Part shown: one piece after another, positions 9,817-21,081 of the stretch
Position numbering within the stretch: the first letter of the stretch is position 1
Layout of the letters: every line of letters begins with the position of its first letter
Source of the DNA: Sabethes cyaneus
Taxonomy: Eukaryota; Arthropoda; Insecta; Diptera; Culicidae
DNA length: 64,000 bases
Reading direction: 5' to 3'
Assembly: GCF_943734655.1 (NCBI RefSeq)
Contig: NC_071354.1
Coordinates: 198,398,911-198,462,910, forward strand
Position numbers and translations under genes: made by a program
The notes under the pieces: generated by a model
Seen by the model: the letters and a program-made list of their open reading frames with translations, nothing else
Database searches by the model: none
Told to the model about the DNA's origin: nothing

Positions 9817-10228
9817 TGTGATAAAGCCATAACGAACGAACACATACGGAAAACCAATTATCAATAGCGCGAGTGCATTAAAATTATTTATTAAAGTAAT
9901 TAAAATCTATCGATTGTTATACTACAAACAGGTAAAGATAAAATAATTAGATAAAAATTATTAGAAGTCGAGATTAGAATTTGTACCTACAACTAAAGCT
10001 ATTCTACTATTCTACGAACTACTTAGGGACTAACGCTAACCTAAAAGTTGGACAGTAGAACGGAAAACTTATTGCTAAAAAGGATCACTGAAATGTGAGT
10101 GTTTAATCCTAAACTAAATGCTAATATTAACGCTAAACTAAAACTAAAATGTTGCTTACAGTTTGAAGCAGTCGAATAAATATCTTGCTATCAAAAACAG
10201 TGCATCTATTTCGTTTGCTGTCGCAACA
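9817..10228 (+). repeat. 3' LTR
   Basis: The 3' end is fixed by the identity with 1-206. The start is inferred at TGTGATAAAG (9817), because BEL LTRs normally begin TG(T) and end (A)CA and this is the first such site after the pol stop. A purine-rich run (gaagaaaacgg) lies just upstream as a possible polypurine tract. That gives 412 bp. The left boundary cannot be verified because the matching part of the 5' LTR is outside the window. Confidence 0.75.
10175..10180 (+). promoter_or_regulatory. Candidate poly(A) signal in 3' LTR
   Basis: AATAAA 49-54 bp before the LTR end, the usual place for the R/U5 polyadenylation signal. The same hexamer is at 153-158 in the 5' LTR. Position and motif only. 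Confidence 0.4.
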
Positions 10229-11376
10229 ACCATATAAAAAAAACTCTAACACATACCGCTGTTGGATTTGAGAACCCGAGCGTTCCACGTTGCAAGCCTG
10301 TCCTGATGCATTGCACCATCTCTGACACCGCTAATGACGTGCATTTTGCCGACATACTGCCATTGTCTGTTTTCCTACTCCCGCATACCGAGATTTTTGC
10401 GTTTTTTCTCCTTTTGTTTTGGAAGTTCCGCTGCTACCAAAGCTTGGTAACGACGGCGTCTCGAGGAGGGAATTTATTTGAAACTTTTAACAATTCTAAG
10501 CCCAACTCCTATCAACCAACCAAATACACATTTTTTTTTTAAATATTTTTTTTCAATTTATTTTAATTTTATGGGACTTTATGATACAAAGCCCGTGCTA
10601 AAGTCACTTGACATTGACATCATTCTCCAAATGTATGTTACAACCAATGAGCTTAAATTTTCAGTACTCTCCATAGCATCCATAGACACAAAACTGGATG
10701 TGGCAATAGCGTAAATTATTAACTTTACGAATGGAAATGGGTAAAATGGGCGTTGTGTTTTGTGATAATGTTCCGTAAACAACGTAGTCAACATCTTTGG
10801 AGTTCCTCAAGCCAGCAACATGGGATCTTTGTTTTTCTTGCCGTTCCTCAACGATGCACAGTGGGCCCATAGGTATCAAAACACGCGTTTTTTTTATTGC
10901 GCCGAAATGGTAGATTATACTGGTTAAGTATGTTCAGAGAAATTTCTCAGCGTTAAAAGCTTTTTCATATGGCATGAACGATTATTTGATTAATCTCCCT
11001 AAAAGTAAGATAAAGAAAATATTTTTTGAACAAGATACAGTAAGAGATACACCAAAACAATGCTCTACAAAATTTTTGAAAAGATTATTATAGAGAACAT
11101 TGCCAAAGAAAGTAACCTTCTAGCTATTATAGTTTTAGAGATAAGGAACAATTTTTGTGGAGACTTTACGAAAATCATACTTATACACAACTTTGCATAC
11201 TTATTTTTTCGAAAATTGGTTTGGACTAACTTTTGGAAAGGGCTTATTTTTTTTTCTTTTTTCTATTATGAAAATTACTACTCGAAAATTATAGCACCTA
11301 CAAAAACTAATGTATGAGTGACTTTTAAAAAATCTTCTGAATTTTTATAAAAAAATACTGGAAAAAAAATTAATTT
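10229..11376. other. AT-rich non-coding stretch
   Basis: No gene seen. The only recognisable piece is ~10587-10606 (gtgctaaagtcacttgacat), which matches the 3' part of the SINE at 58020-58145 and may be a truncated copy. The rest is AT-rich with poly-T runs. Confidence 0.5.
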
Positions 11377-12380
11377 CCACACTGAGAAAAAAATCATTTT
11401 AAAAACTAAAAATTGATTTTTTAAAACAGGCCATCTCGGAAATTGATGTAATTTTGTTCGAAGATAGATAAGGCCATTGCAAATCATTTTAAAAGTTTTT
11501 GTCACCCCCCCCCCCCTTCGAAATTGGCTTGACAAATCGGGGGGCAAAAAAATAATTTGTAGGATACGAGCTAAATTTTTTTTAAAAATCAATTGTCTGT
11601 GGGCTGTACAGCCTGAAAAACCTGAAAAATGGGTGTACGAGTTGAGTTAACGCTTCTAGCATCAAATAGAAATAGAAATTCAAACAGCGGAATTTCCGAA
11701 AATCGGCCAAAAATATTTTCTTTCGTTTTTGTCTTTTTTCGTAGATTTTTGCATGAAAATTAACAACTTATATATTAAAAACAAGAATAGATTTGGTTTT
11801 CACGTTTAAACTTAAAATAAAAATGCCTAAAATCCATATTTTTTTTTGCTCGATTAAAAAATTCTCTTTGTTTTTTTTTCGCCCCCTTTGCAGTGGCCCA
11901 ACACCGGAGGGACAAAAACTTTTTAAATATTTATAATGGCCTAATTATATAGACTACAATTCTTTCATCACAAAATAGACATATTTAAGGGAAAAAAGTT
12001 TTTCTAACAAAAATAAAAATTGTTTTTACACCGAGAAAAAAAGCATTTTAAAAACTAAAATTCGATTTTCTTAAAAAGCGCATCTCGGAAATTGATGAAA
12101 TTTGTTTTGAAGGTTGATATTTATATGGCCTACAAGTCTTCCATATATTGCAAACATATTTACATACATATTTAAGGGATAAAAGTTTTTCTAGCAAAAA
12201 CTTTTTGAAGTCCTTCCTGGGAAAAAAGGTATAAATAGGTATCAGTTAGAAATACTTTTTACCCTTAAATATGTCCATTTTGCAATATATGAGAGATTTG
12301 TAGGCCATATAAATATCTACTATCAGAACAAGTTTCATCACTTTACAAGATAGCCATTTTAAGAAAATCGAATCTAAATC
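11377..12380. repeat. Tandem and inverted ~185-bp repeat units
   Basis: A unit starting 'cactgagaaaaaaatcattttaaaaac' and continuing through 'catctcggaaattgatg' occurs at 11377-11470 (continued after the MITE at 11899-12028) and again at ~12030-12205. A third copy at ~12250-12375 is inverted relative to the second, making a foldback with ~125-bp imperfect arms (for example 'atatggcctacaa' against 'ttgtaggccatat'). No coding sense. Confidence 0.65.
11472..11898 (+). mobile_element. MITE, family M1, full-length copy
   Basis: Ends are inverted: GGCCATTGCAAA at 11472 and the complement of GGCCACTGCAAA at the right. It contains a C-run followed by 'gaaattggcttga'. Long similarity, over ~400 bp, exists at 28101-28508, and an inverted 190-bp piece lies at 31500-31688. 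It interrupts the first unit of the surrounding repeat array, which supports mobility. No coding capacity. Confidence 0.68.
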
Positions 12381-15300
12381 TGAATCTGAAAAACAACATT
12401 TGCTACTAACGCTCATCAATAATTAATAATTCTCCCACCACCTTATAAGGGTTTCTTCAGAGGAACGTTAAGGATTCGCAGAAAGAAAAAAAATAAAAAT
12501 ATATTTAAAATGTGTAAATGCTCACAAAATAAGCATCAAAAATTTTGTTCACGCAATTGCGCTTGTATTAAGCGCTAAACAAAGGCATTTCTGAAGCATG
12601 GTTTTTTGTATTGAAGTAAATAGTTGCGTTCCTTTTTTGTTGTTAACTGCTTTCCAATTCATGTTTTTTATTGAATAGTTATTTAGGCATTCCGAGAAAA
12701 TTCGTCTTTTCATGTTAAACGTTTCGAGGGGGTTAGCGGTTCGGCCCAGCCCGAAAAAAAAACATCCTGTGGTGGTTATTCGGGCTGGTACCGAATGGCC
12801 GACAAACAAATAGCAGATATCCAAATGGCCGAGTTTCAACAACTGTCACAGAAGTCCGAAATTATATCTCGGAGTGCCCAAATAACTATCCAATCAAGAA
12901 TGGGTGTTCCCAGCGTAAACCACATGCATGCATGCATTTCCTGAATATTTACGGCTGAATATGACATTCGGCTTTTTGAAATTTTGTCATTTGTGATTCG
13001 GCCATTCGTGTGTAATCCTGGTTAATCACTCGAAGACTTGCCGGAGAGACCGTCGGCAACGCATTGCATGTTTCTATCGCACTGATCGAGTAGATAACAG
13101 GTCTCGTACAAACTACGGTGACAATGAAGTAATGAAGTATTCGATCTAAGTATATCTCTTACTACGCTGAAGAAAAATAAAATCGTTATCTTATGTCTAC
13201 CTTATAAGTATTTAGTCAGCGTATATATGAGTAATTATAATGCAAGTAAATGTAAAACGTGAATATAAAAAAAATCAGTATTGTACTGTAAGATGTACTG
13301 TAGTATACTTTCGTGTTACCGGTTGTATAATTTAAAAGGTAAAATATTACATTCTTTATTTTCTTTATCGACAGTTATGTGAGCATAAGCATCTCTCTTG
13401 GACTACAGTTCTTATTTTTTCATGGCTTATGACGAAGTTATACAAGCGTGTATTTAATTATCAGCCACGGTCGTCGCTCTCGCTCGTCATTGCAACCCAA
13501 GCAGTTGATACAGAACGCCCACGAAGGCCCGCACTCTTACCCGCGTGTGAAGCGAGGACGTAAGAAGTAAAGCAAAATCTGTAGCCATACATCCTACTAA
13601 CGCTGCTGGGTTGTTGACAGTTCACGGGCTGTTGGTTTCGTGAACGGGCTGCGTAGAATGACGCTACGAGGCTGCGTGCTCGCGAGTGCGCCGGTAACAA
13701 AGTTTATCCACACAGCACGAGCAGCGCCAGCGGTTATTTGTCGCACACTTGCACACTCAGTGGAGTACGCGTTGGATGTTATGTTGCTCACACTCGCTCG
13801 TGTACGGGTTAGCATCGTTTGCTTCTCGTTCGATTTGTAACATCTATGATAATATCTATGAATAATCTGTGATTGGCCTAAATTTGTCATACTTTGCGGA
13901 AGGAAATAATACCATCAGAGAAAATCCTGCAATTACTTCAAAAGATGTAAGAATGGAAACAATTTATCATACTTGACAAAAAACCGTGGATATTTTCCAA
14001 GTACTGGTTATGATGCTTTGAGCTAGATTTTTGTTTGATTTGTTTTGTTATGTTATGTGTAGTACTTTTATTCAAAAAAGGGCGACTCTAGGTAACGTCT
14101 ATGAGAAAGTTGGTATAAAAATTCAAACGTAAATGTTGAATACGAATATAACTAGCACATCGTTTTCAAACTATTTTGGTTAAAAAAGGGACCTGAAACT
14201 CACCTGTTCACTTCGATGCTTAATCCACCGTAGAAATCAGCAATTGAGCGTATTTCTCAATCCACCGTAACAGCTCAGCTTTTGTTTCCAGACCACACAA
14301 GTGGTCTCAGATCTAATTGAGTGAAGTCCAGCAAAGGGAAAAAATGGCACAATCTCCCAAAATAAAACAATTACACGATGATCGAATGTAACGAAGTGCA
14401 CACGTCCAAAAAAGGAAAACCGTACGTAGTCTCTACCTCAAATTTCGCGTATCGTTTCTGTGTACCACGGGAACAGAAATAAAGGTACAGATAAGGACAC
14501 CGTGTAAGGGCGACTTCGTTTCGCAGCAACGGGGACGTAGAATCGATGGTGGATGGATGTTTGTTGCTGTTGTTTTCTTTAGTTTTACGGTGCACGATTA
14601 TGTACGCCGATTGCCCGTCGGCTAAGCTTTACTGCTTTTTGGAGGAAAATTGACTGCACTCTGACGTGAGCAACACGTACCTCACTTGCAATAACCGAAC
14701 CGCTTGCTCGATGCAGCAGGGAATTTGTCTCGCCTTGAAGCCAAACTGGAGCGGAGAAAATCGGCCAAATCTGCGAAAGAAGGTAAATGGAAAGTGTTAA
14801 TTTTATAATAATAATCTTTATTATTAGAGGTTGAAGTGCGTGATCTGAACTGCGTATGACTGTAATGCAGTTTAACCTCACGCGTGGAACATCTTAATCT
14901 CTGTTTCCGTAACTGATCTGTCTAAAACCAATACCACTGAAATATTCTGATTCGTACATTTTTCATATTCATCATCATGCAGATAGATTGAGTTCCTCCC
15001 ATGCAAAGTCAGCGTCATTTCTCGTTAGTGAATATGTCTCGTACTCGGAACTCGGAACGGAAACGAAACCCATCAGTCTCTCTTATCTACTCAAGTATTT
15101 ATCAAAGCACCAAGCACCGTTGTCTACCTTCTTCATTGGTTGGTTCAATTATTCCTCCTCTTGCTATCAACTGAAAAGGCATGGCAAACTTGCTTCTGGT
15201 TCTGGAAACGATACCGGGAAATTTGCAATGAAATTCGAGTGGTACCTTTGGCAAATCGATCGTCGACAATAAAAAAAACCAGCATCCAGAACCGATGACG

Positions 15301-15599
15301 GATGCAGTAGCAGAGCACAGAAGTCAGCAATGGCAGCAATGAAATGAATATTTTAAGAATTGCCAAGGAAGAAATCGAATAGCCAGGTCGAAACGTGTAA
15401 TAGTTAGGGAGAGGTGAGACATCCGACAGAAACGCGATACCGGTACTTCACCTGCTCAATTGGTTGGACCTGAACTGTTCTAAAAGGAAAAGTTTTAAAT
15501 AGTAATGAATACAGTTATCCTATTGAAGTTGACTGGAAATATAATCTGGAGAGTTGGAATTCAAAATTTTCAAATCATTAAAAATTTATACGTCGTAAT
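12381..15599. other. No gene seen; one GC-richer island
   Basis: Mostly AT-rich with no recognisable domain. 13440-13850 is clearly GC-richer (repeated cgctcgctcg, gcgagtgcgccgg), without a supported reading frame. A minus-strand splice-donor-like CAG|GTGAGT lies at ~14200-14208. Nothing here can be assigned a product. Confidence 0.5.
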
Positions 15600-15699
15600 T
15601 TATTTGTGCTAGATATTTACTTTATAATTTTATCTGAACAAAGTTTCGTTTTGAGATTTTTTTTTGTTTAGAACAGTTTAGAATTTTTTTGAATGAAAG

Positions 15700-15911
15700 A
15701 AAACTTTTTTCGCGATTAAAACACACTATTAATTTTATTCACGACAGATGTGTATTTCGCCTACGATTTCAGTTAGAAAACATACACTGATGCAGCCTGC
15801 AAGTTGTAAGCGAAATATTAAGATGTTATCATCACGCAGACATCATTGTAATACAGTGAGAATAGCAAAGGTCACATGTTGCTACCCTGAGGAACGCTGA
15901 GTGATAGTAAT
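15700..15911 (-). pseudogene. Jockey/CR1-like reverse transcriptase remnant
   Basis: Minus-strand reading near 15905-15845 gives SVPQGSNM, an in-frame stop, then PLLFSLYYNDV, matching the G(V)PQGS...LGPLLFxLYxND block of Jockey/CR1/I-type reverse transcriptases. It is decayed with stops and shifts. It appears to be the downstream part of the same element as the endonuclease remnant at 18400-18545, with two insertions between them. Confidence 0.6.
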
Positions 15912-16229
15912 CATGGGCGTAGCGACCGGGGGGGTTTTGGGAGTTCAACCCCCCCCCCCCCATCAGAAGAAAATTTGTTCTACACTTTGAAGCTTAAAAT
16001 TTCTGCTACCAACTGCTTAGAGCACAGGAAAATTTACGGAACTAGTTGTACGATCCTCGCTATCGTCGTCAGTTGCATAGACCTAGGGTGACTCATCCTG
16101 TTTCAACTAGTCGGCTGCATTCAACTCAATCTTGGGTTACTCATCGTCTATTTCCCAGGCGTTTCAAAAGGCGCAAGACCCAAGTTGAGCCATCTCGCAC
16201 GTTGGGTCTGGGTGCCCAATGGACGTAAA

Positions 16230-16800
16230 AAGAGATTCTAGTGTACTTCCGCCGCTCTCTGCTTCCAGCTATTGCTCCGTCAAATATCGTCCGGAAGGCT
16301 GGCATGTCCCCCGTGTCCGTGAGCATCGTTCAATCCATAAAAACTACCGGTCTAATAAGGGCTGTGTACTTTGTCCGCATCGTACGGTGGCTATCGTTTG
16401 CTAGCGGATGGAGGCGTTTTGCGAAGGGCAAACTAGACTTGAGTTTCTGCTTGAATGCGCGCAATTTGTGTTATCCACGGCCACCAGCGATTTCAAATAC
16501 ACAAACTCATCTTCCGCTTTTGGTTCGTCACCGTCAACGATTACCGTCCACGAAAAGTGCACGTTCGTCTCTTTGAGCCTCTACCAATCATGTATTTGGT
16601 CTGCTACGCATTTACTTTTAGCCCAATCCTACTAGCACTTGCTTTTAGTCTAGCCTCTGCCGTTGCGAAGTTTCGGCCTACAATATCAAAGTCATCTCCG
16701 TAGATAAGAAGGTTGCTACCTCCACTGAAAATTGAGTCTCTCGTTTCGGTTTACCTCACTGGATCATCTGCCCAAAGGCGATGTTGAAAAGCATGCAGGA
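16230..16800 (-). pseudogene. RTE-clade RT fragment
   Basis: Complement reading near 16735-16600 gives SGGSNLLIYGDDFDIVGR then ARLKASASRIGLKVN, the polymerase catalytic block of RTE elements with both Asp kept (YGDD). It is followed toward lower coordinates by a broken AYFALR-type region. Stops and shifts make it dead. It is carried inside the hAT-like element at 15912-17090. Confidence 0.75.
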
Positions 16801-16827
16801 TAAGCTGTTAACTTGTCTCGACTTCTG

Positions 16828-16920
16828 CCTGGAAGGGACTCAATCCTATTGACTCTAATAGTCTCTCCCAGCCGAGATTTGAATATATAACGTACCACGA
16901 TGCCAACTGGGAGACGCAAT
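16828..16920 (-). mobile_element. tRNA-derived SINE, family SINE-C, fragment
   Basis: Minus-strand sequence reads ctcccagttggcatcgtggt...ttcaaatctcggctgggaga, the same head as at 42163-42260, with box-A-like TTGGCATCGTGG and box-B-like TTCAAATC. It is nested in the hAT-like element together with the RTE fragment. Confidence 0.65.
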
Positions 16921-17259
16921 TTCAGCATTTACCTTCTTTTATATCAATTCGATTTTTTTGTCGAATAAAGAACCCTGAATATAAACCAAAATTGCTTCTG
17001 ATGATTGAAAATAATTCCCCATTTCCTGAATAATCTCTCAGATTTTTTTTGTAAAACCCCCCTTAAGAAAAATTTCAGCCCACGCCCCTGACAGTAATAT
17101 GTTTAATATTTTAAATAGTGCTCGCTCCATCATAACAATTCTTGTCACATACTGATGGGATTTAACAGCTTCTGGATCGCGTTGTAGGTAGAAATTTCCG
17201 CTAAAAGCTCAATACTTATTAAATATTGTTAAATACATTGAGCACCCAAAAAACTATAA

Positions 17260-18288
17260 TCTATACCTATAAAAATGGATTTCTGTCTGTCTGTCTGTCT
17301 GTCTGTCCGTATGTTCCTTAAAGAATCGAAAACTACTGAACCGGCATGAAAATTTGCATATAGGGGTTTTTGGGGCCAGGGAAGGTTCTTATGATGGTTA
17401 GAGACCCCTCCCCCCACTGAGAGGCGGGGCTCCCATACAAATGAAACACAAATTTCTGCATAACTGAGAAATAATCAAGCAAATGGTACAAAAAAAAAGG
17501 GAATTATATCACCTCCCTCTTCAATAGTGAGGGGGGAGGGGCTCCTATACGAATAACATACAAATATCCTCATTAAACTAGAGAACTAATCAAGCAAATG
17601 GAACCAAACTTGGCATGTGGGGGGTTTTGGAGGCAGGAATTTTTTATGATGGTTTGAGACCCCTCACCCCTGTGGTAGGGGGATAAGGGCTCTCATACAA
17701 ATAAAACATTAATTTTTGCGTAACTCAAAAACTAATCGAACTCGAGAAATTTTAGACTCTTTCATAAAACATTAGTCAATAACAAGACCACCAAAAACTA
17801 TCAATAGTAACATTAGATAATTCAGCGCGAAACGGCCACATGCCGCGAGTGTTGCCGGCGACCTGTCGTCGGAAGCGCCGGCCACTCCGAGGGGCAGCTC
17901 CTCCCGTAGGGATCACCTCTATCTAGGTTTATTTAATTTCCTAGATCTACTGACCTCTATTACTTTCCGTCAGTTGGGTCACCCCTGCGAAATGGTACTT
18001 TCTACGAAAAGATTTTCAGTGAATTGGTGTTCCGCAAAATGGTATTCGGCGAAATGGTTTGTAATGATGGCGAATATTTAAATGCTATCCGCTTTATTTT
18101 ATCAGGCTAAGCAATGGGGGGAGTTGTTTTCTTCTTTACTGTGATGAAAATTTACTGTGAGGAAAAACACCCATGAGCTCCCCACAAACTTGCAAAACTC
18201 GAGATTGTGACAGAGGTCATCCGAGATTCGCGATTTATGTACAACACAGTTTAATTTGTGGCAATACGAAGTTTGTCGGGTCAGCTAG
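17260..18288 (+). mobile_element. Non-autonomous Helitron
   Basis: It starts TCTATACCTATAAAAATGG followed by a CTGT run and ends ...GGGTCAGCTAG. It lies between A (17259) and T (18289), so it has the Helitron 5'-TC, 3'-CTAG and A/T insertion site with no target duplication. The interior carries two to three diverged tandem units of ~150-170 bp, each with 'gagacccctc', 'ctcatacaaat' and 'aactaatcaagcaaatgg'. The usual hairpin before the 3' CTAG is not clear. No Rep/helicase frame. It splits the decayed Jockey/CR1-like element. Confidence 0.8.
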
Positions 18289-18399
18289 TATAGAATATAT
18301 TTAATATATTGGAAGTGTTCACCCCCGCAGGCGGCACGCATTTCTTGCTAAATCCAAAATCCCGCTGAATTACGCTTCAAACTGCTGGGGTAAATGGAG

Positions 18400-18545
18400 C
18401 TAGTCATTGATCCAGGTCTTAGTGAGAATCATCCCGTCGATTTTCGCATACTGAGACGAAGAAGTCGACGACATTAGTACGGAGTCCTCTAACATTCTGA
18501 TAGTATCAGCGGATGCAGTTAGCTTTTGAAACGATATCTGCAGTG
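18400..18545 (-). pseudogene. Jockey/CR1-like endonuclease N-terminal remnant
   Basis: Minus-strand reading gives VRGLRTNVVDFFVSVCENRRDD then, after a stop, DLDQ. This fits the start of the AP endonuclease of Jockey/CR1-type elements (N-x-RGLRTK...DFF...C...D). It is probably the 5' portion of the element whose RT remnant is at 15700-15911. The Helitron and a hAT-like element lie between. Confidence 0.6.
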
Positions 18546-19674
18546 GTACTAGAGGAGTAGCAGTTTTCCTTCACCGCAAGGCCAGCAACTGCCCAAGGAG
18601 CCAACACGCCGTCGCCGTGTTTCAGGTTGCCCGCTGCGCCATGGGCCAAGTCGGGACAAGAATGGCTTGAGATGGGAGCATACTTCCGTACTAGATTAAG
18701 CGTTAGTACACCCCACTTTCACTCGCATACACAGGACACGGACGCTGTTGTGCGAAGGGGGAAAGAGCGCGACTGTAGCGGAGGATATAATTTCGAGTAG
18801 AATTGACAATTCGCATCAAGTTACTGGGTATCTCTAACATGAGATAACTCACCTCATATTCAATGGGTATAACAAAGTCCTTACTGTTGTAGAGATTACG
18901 AATTCCTACCCGTTGCAAGGAGCTTTGCTCACGCATAGTCACGCAGTTAAAGGAATAAAAACCCCTCCCGTCAACGAAAGCCTGCGGTGGGATGGTTCCA
19001 CTCGACTGCCAGTAGCCTGATTTAGGCCAGCGTCAAATTTTGAGCCCATTGCATGCCGTTGTAGTCATTCACTGCAGCTCGATATAAAGATATCAATAGG
19101 GTGTACCCATTAGCCACCATTACTCACGCGACGTGAATATTCGTTCAATTTATTTACGCAACGTAATCCAAACCAGCATTTAGCAGAACTTGTAATTCAT
19201 ATTACAAAACGATATGTACTTGTAGGAAAAAGTACTAGTTATTTTTTTTCTTTTTTTGGTTTATTCCACAAAACCCGGTAAATTTATCTAATAATATTTG
19301 TTAAATTTATTTGTCATATTGGACTTGTAGAATTGTACTTGTAAATTTGTTATGCAACAGAAATATACAAATTACAAACTACAAGACTAATATTATTAGT
19401 AATATATTCATTATGCAACAGGTGTCAAGCCCTGATTGGCGATGATTTCACATTTTGACAATTTTTGCATGACTTACAGAGCTGTAGCATTAGTCAACTT
19501 TAAGTAACTGGCTTGAAACTGGTATGCAGTCTTCGATGTTAGCTCACTTAAGAAGCTTGCTGACAACTACGGTTAAACCGAAAAAATAAATAACTATTCT
19601 GGTATATCACTTACAACAACAACGTGTTCGCATTCGACTGAATTAAATTATAATTATCCTACAACTAACATGTG
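18546..19674. other. No gene seen
   Basis: No recognisable domain. A short minus-strand frame upstream of a consensus donor (GAG|GTGAGT at ~18845-18854) is noted in the findings but not supported as an exon. 19230-19430 is AT-rich. Confidence 0.45.
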
Positions 19675-19739
19675 AAGATGCAGAGAACGATAGCTAATTG
19701 ATATTTTAACTATCAATTAGCTATCGTCCTCTGCATCTT
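19675..19739. repeat. Near-perfect 29-bp-stem hairpin
   Basis: Arms 19675-19703 and 19711-19739 are complementary at 28 of 29 positions, around a 7-nt loop. The sequence reads AAGATGCAGAGAACGATAGC and its complement. No flanking duplication was recognised. It could be a palindromic MITE remnant or a small-RNA hairpin; the sequence cannot decide. Confidence 0.85.
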
Positions 19740-20109
19740 ACTAGTTCCTTTCGACATTCTACTTTAGAGCTATTTGCATACTTAACAGAAATACAATTGA
19801 AACTATGTAATGAATTGCAAGCAACTAAGTGACGCAAATCAGCAAACGAAACGCTCGAGAACTATTCTCGGATAAGCCAGTCGCGGATTTTCCTCGCTTT
19901 GAGAATTGCTGCGTCACGTCACATGCACAAATATCCCTTCAGCCCTGTTTCCGTGCAAAGATAACAGATCCGAACAAATTCTTGCAATATATGGATGCAA
20001 TCTGGCAAAAGCAAAAGGATGATCGTTCACTTTTCTATGACGTTTCACTTTCAGGACATCCACTTGGACCAGATTCAATGTCTAAAGATAAAATCGGTTG
20101 AAGAAAAGG

Positions 20110-20205
20110 GGTGGTTTTGCGAATTTTTCTGGCGTACTTCCCAAACACAGATATCAGGTTCAAACGTCGTAAAGATTCTTCGACCTGTTTGGATGGGGGG
20201 TTTTG
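20110..20205 (+). repeat. Single unit of the ~95-bp minisatellite
   Basis: Contains 'tttttctggcgtacttccca' and 'aacacagatatcaggttcaaacg', matching the unit repeated in tandem on the minus strand at 36050-36420. It stands alone here, directly after an unassigned reading frame. Confidence 0.6.
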
Positions 20206-20225
20206 TTAGACAGATACCACACTAA

Positions 20226-21059
20226 ACAGATGGTGTGTATTAATAGTCGTCCCTGCCGGTGAAGCGAGGTAATCACCAAAAATATGCATGAGAAAATTTC
20301 ACCTTGAAACTTTTCGTTAGTTTTCACTATTTAGTGATTGAAAATTGTAAAAAAAACACATATTTGCTATCATGCAAATACAACTTATACAAATTTGAAA
20401 AAAGTTGATGTCACCCCCCTCCCCCCCCCACCTTCAAAAATTTTCGAAATTCGATGGGACGAAAAAATAAAGTGCAATAATGTTGCATTCTTTAATGGTA
20501 AGCAGATTTGACTATTGTGCTTAACCTTTAAATCCTGACGCCGAAAATTGGAGTGCTTGAAATTAGACTTTTGGCTTCATTTACTTTAAATTTTGATCCA
20601 TTTTAACTCAACTTGCTTCAAAAGAACCGAATTAGATTGAGGCACCAATCAACTAAACAATGTATTAGTAAAATTTGCTACCACTTTTGACGGATATATT
20701 CGGAGAATTGCTGTGGGATTATATTTTGCTGTCATAGGTAGTAGATAAGGCTAAAATAGAAATACAACAAATTACACACTCCGGAACATCAGCTTTCGGT
20801 GCTTTCGGGGCTCCAAATTGTTCGTTTTATTCCGTAGTGTCCTTGTACCTACCCTAATTTTGGATGTAAGGGACGAAAAACTTAAAGATACAATTTTTTA
20901 CCATGCATTGGACGCATGCAGAAAGGATGTCATTGAACTGTTCGAAACTTTTCTGACTATTGCCATGTTGTGATTATCATTGGGATCAACGGTGGTCCCG
21001 ACCATTACATCAAATCAACTCATGTTAAGTTACATTGCTTTTGTACTGAGCTTTAATAT
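20226..21059. other. No gene seen
   Basis: AT-rich sequence. 20410-20465 (a C-rich run followed by 'ttcgaaattcgatgggacgaaaaaat') resembles part of the M1 MITE and may be a distant relative. Nothing else is recognisable. Confidence 0.4.
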
Positions 21060-21081
21060 GGAACTGTACGAAAGTGGAATT

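Larger units (their letters stand above)
1..10228 (+). mobile_element. BEL/Pao LTR retrotransposon, 5' end cut by window edge, interrupted by a DNA transposon
   Basis: The element runs from inside its 5' LTR to the end of its 3' LTR. The last 206 bp of the two LTRs (1-206 and 10023-10228) are identical. Between them lies one Gag-Pol frame with domains in BEL/Pao order: PHD-like finger, DUF1759-type Gag, zinc knuckle, DUF1758-type protease, RT, RNase H, integrase. The frame is cut in the integrase by a hAT-like element at 6087-9024, flanked by an 8-bp duplication of BEL sequence (GGCAGAAC). LTR identity means a recent insertion. The 5' flank is outside the window, so the BEL target duplication cannot be read; the 3' flank starts ACCAT. 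Confidence 0.95.
15912..17090. mobile_element. hAT-like non-autonomous element
   Basis: Left end CATGGGCGTAGCGACCGGGG at 15912; right end, complement-read, CAGGGGCGTGGGCTG...AAGGGGGGTTTTAC ending at 17090. Flanking 8-mers are ATAGTAAT (15904-15911) and ACAGTAAT (17091-17098), 7 of 8 identical. The CAGGGGCG-type end and 8-bp duplication fit hAT. The 1179-bp interior holds a minus-strand RTE piece and a SINE, and no transposase. It sits inside a decayed Jockey/CR1-like element. Confidence 0.75.

Noticed and set aside
14694..14780. Possible small exon (RLEAKLERRKSAKSAKE) before GAAG|GTAAAT
   Set aside because: No acceptor site upstream and an in-frame stop just before it; the donor is weak.
17280..17310. 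CTGT repeat as independent microsatellite
   Set aside because: It is the start of the Helitron.
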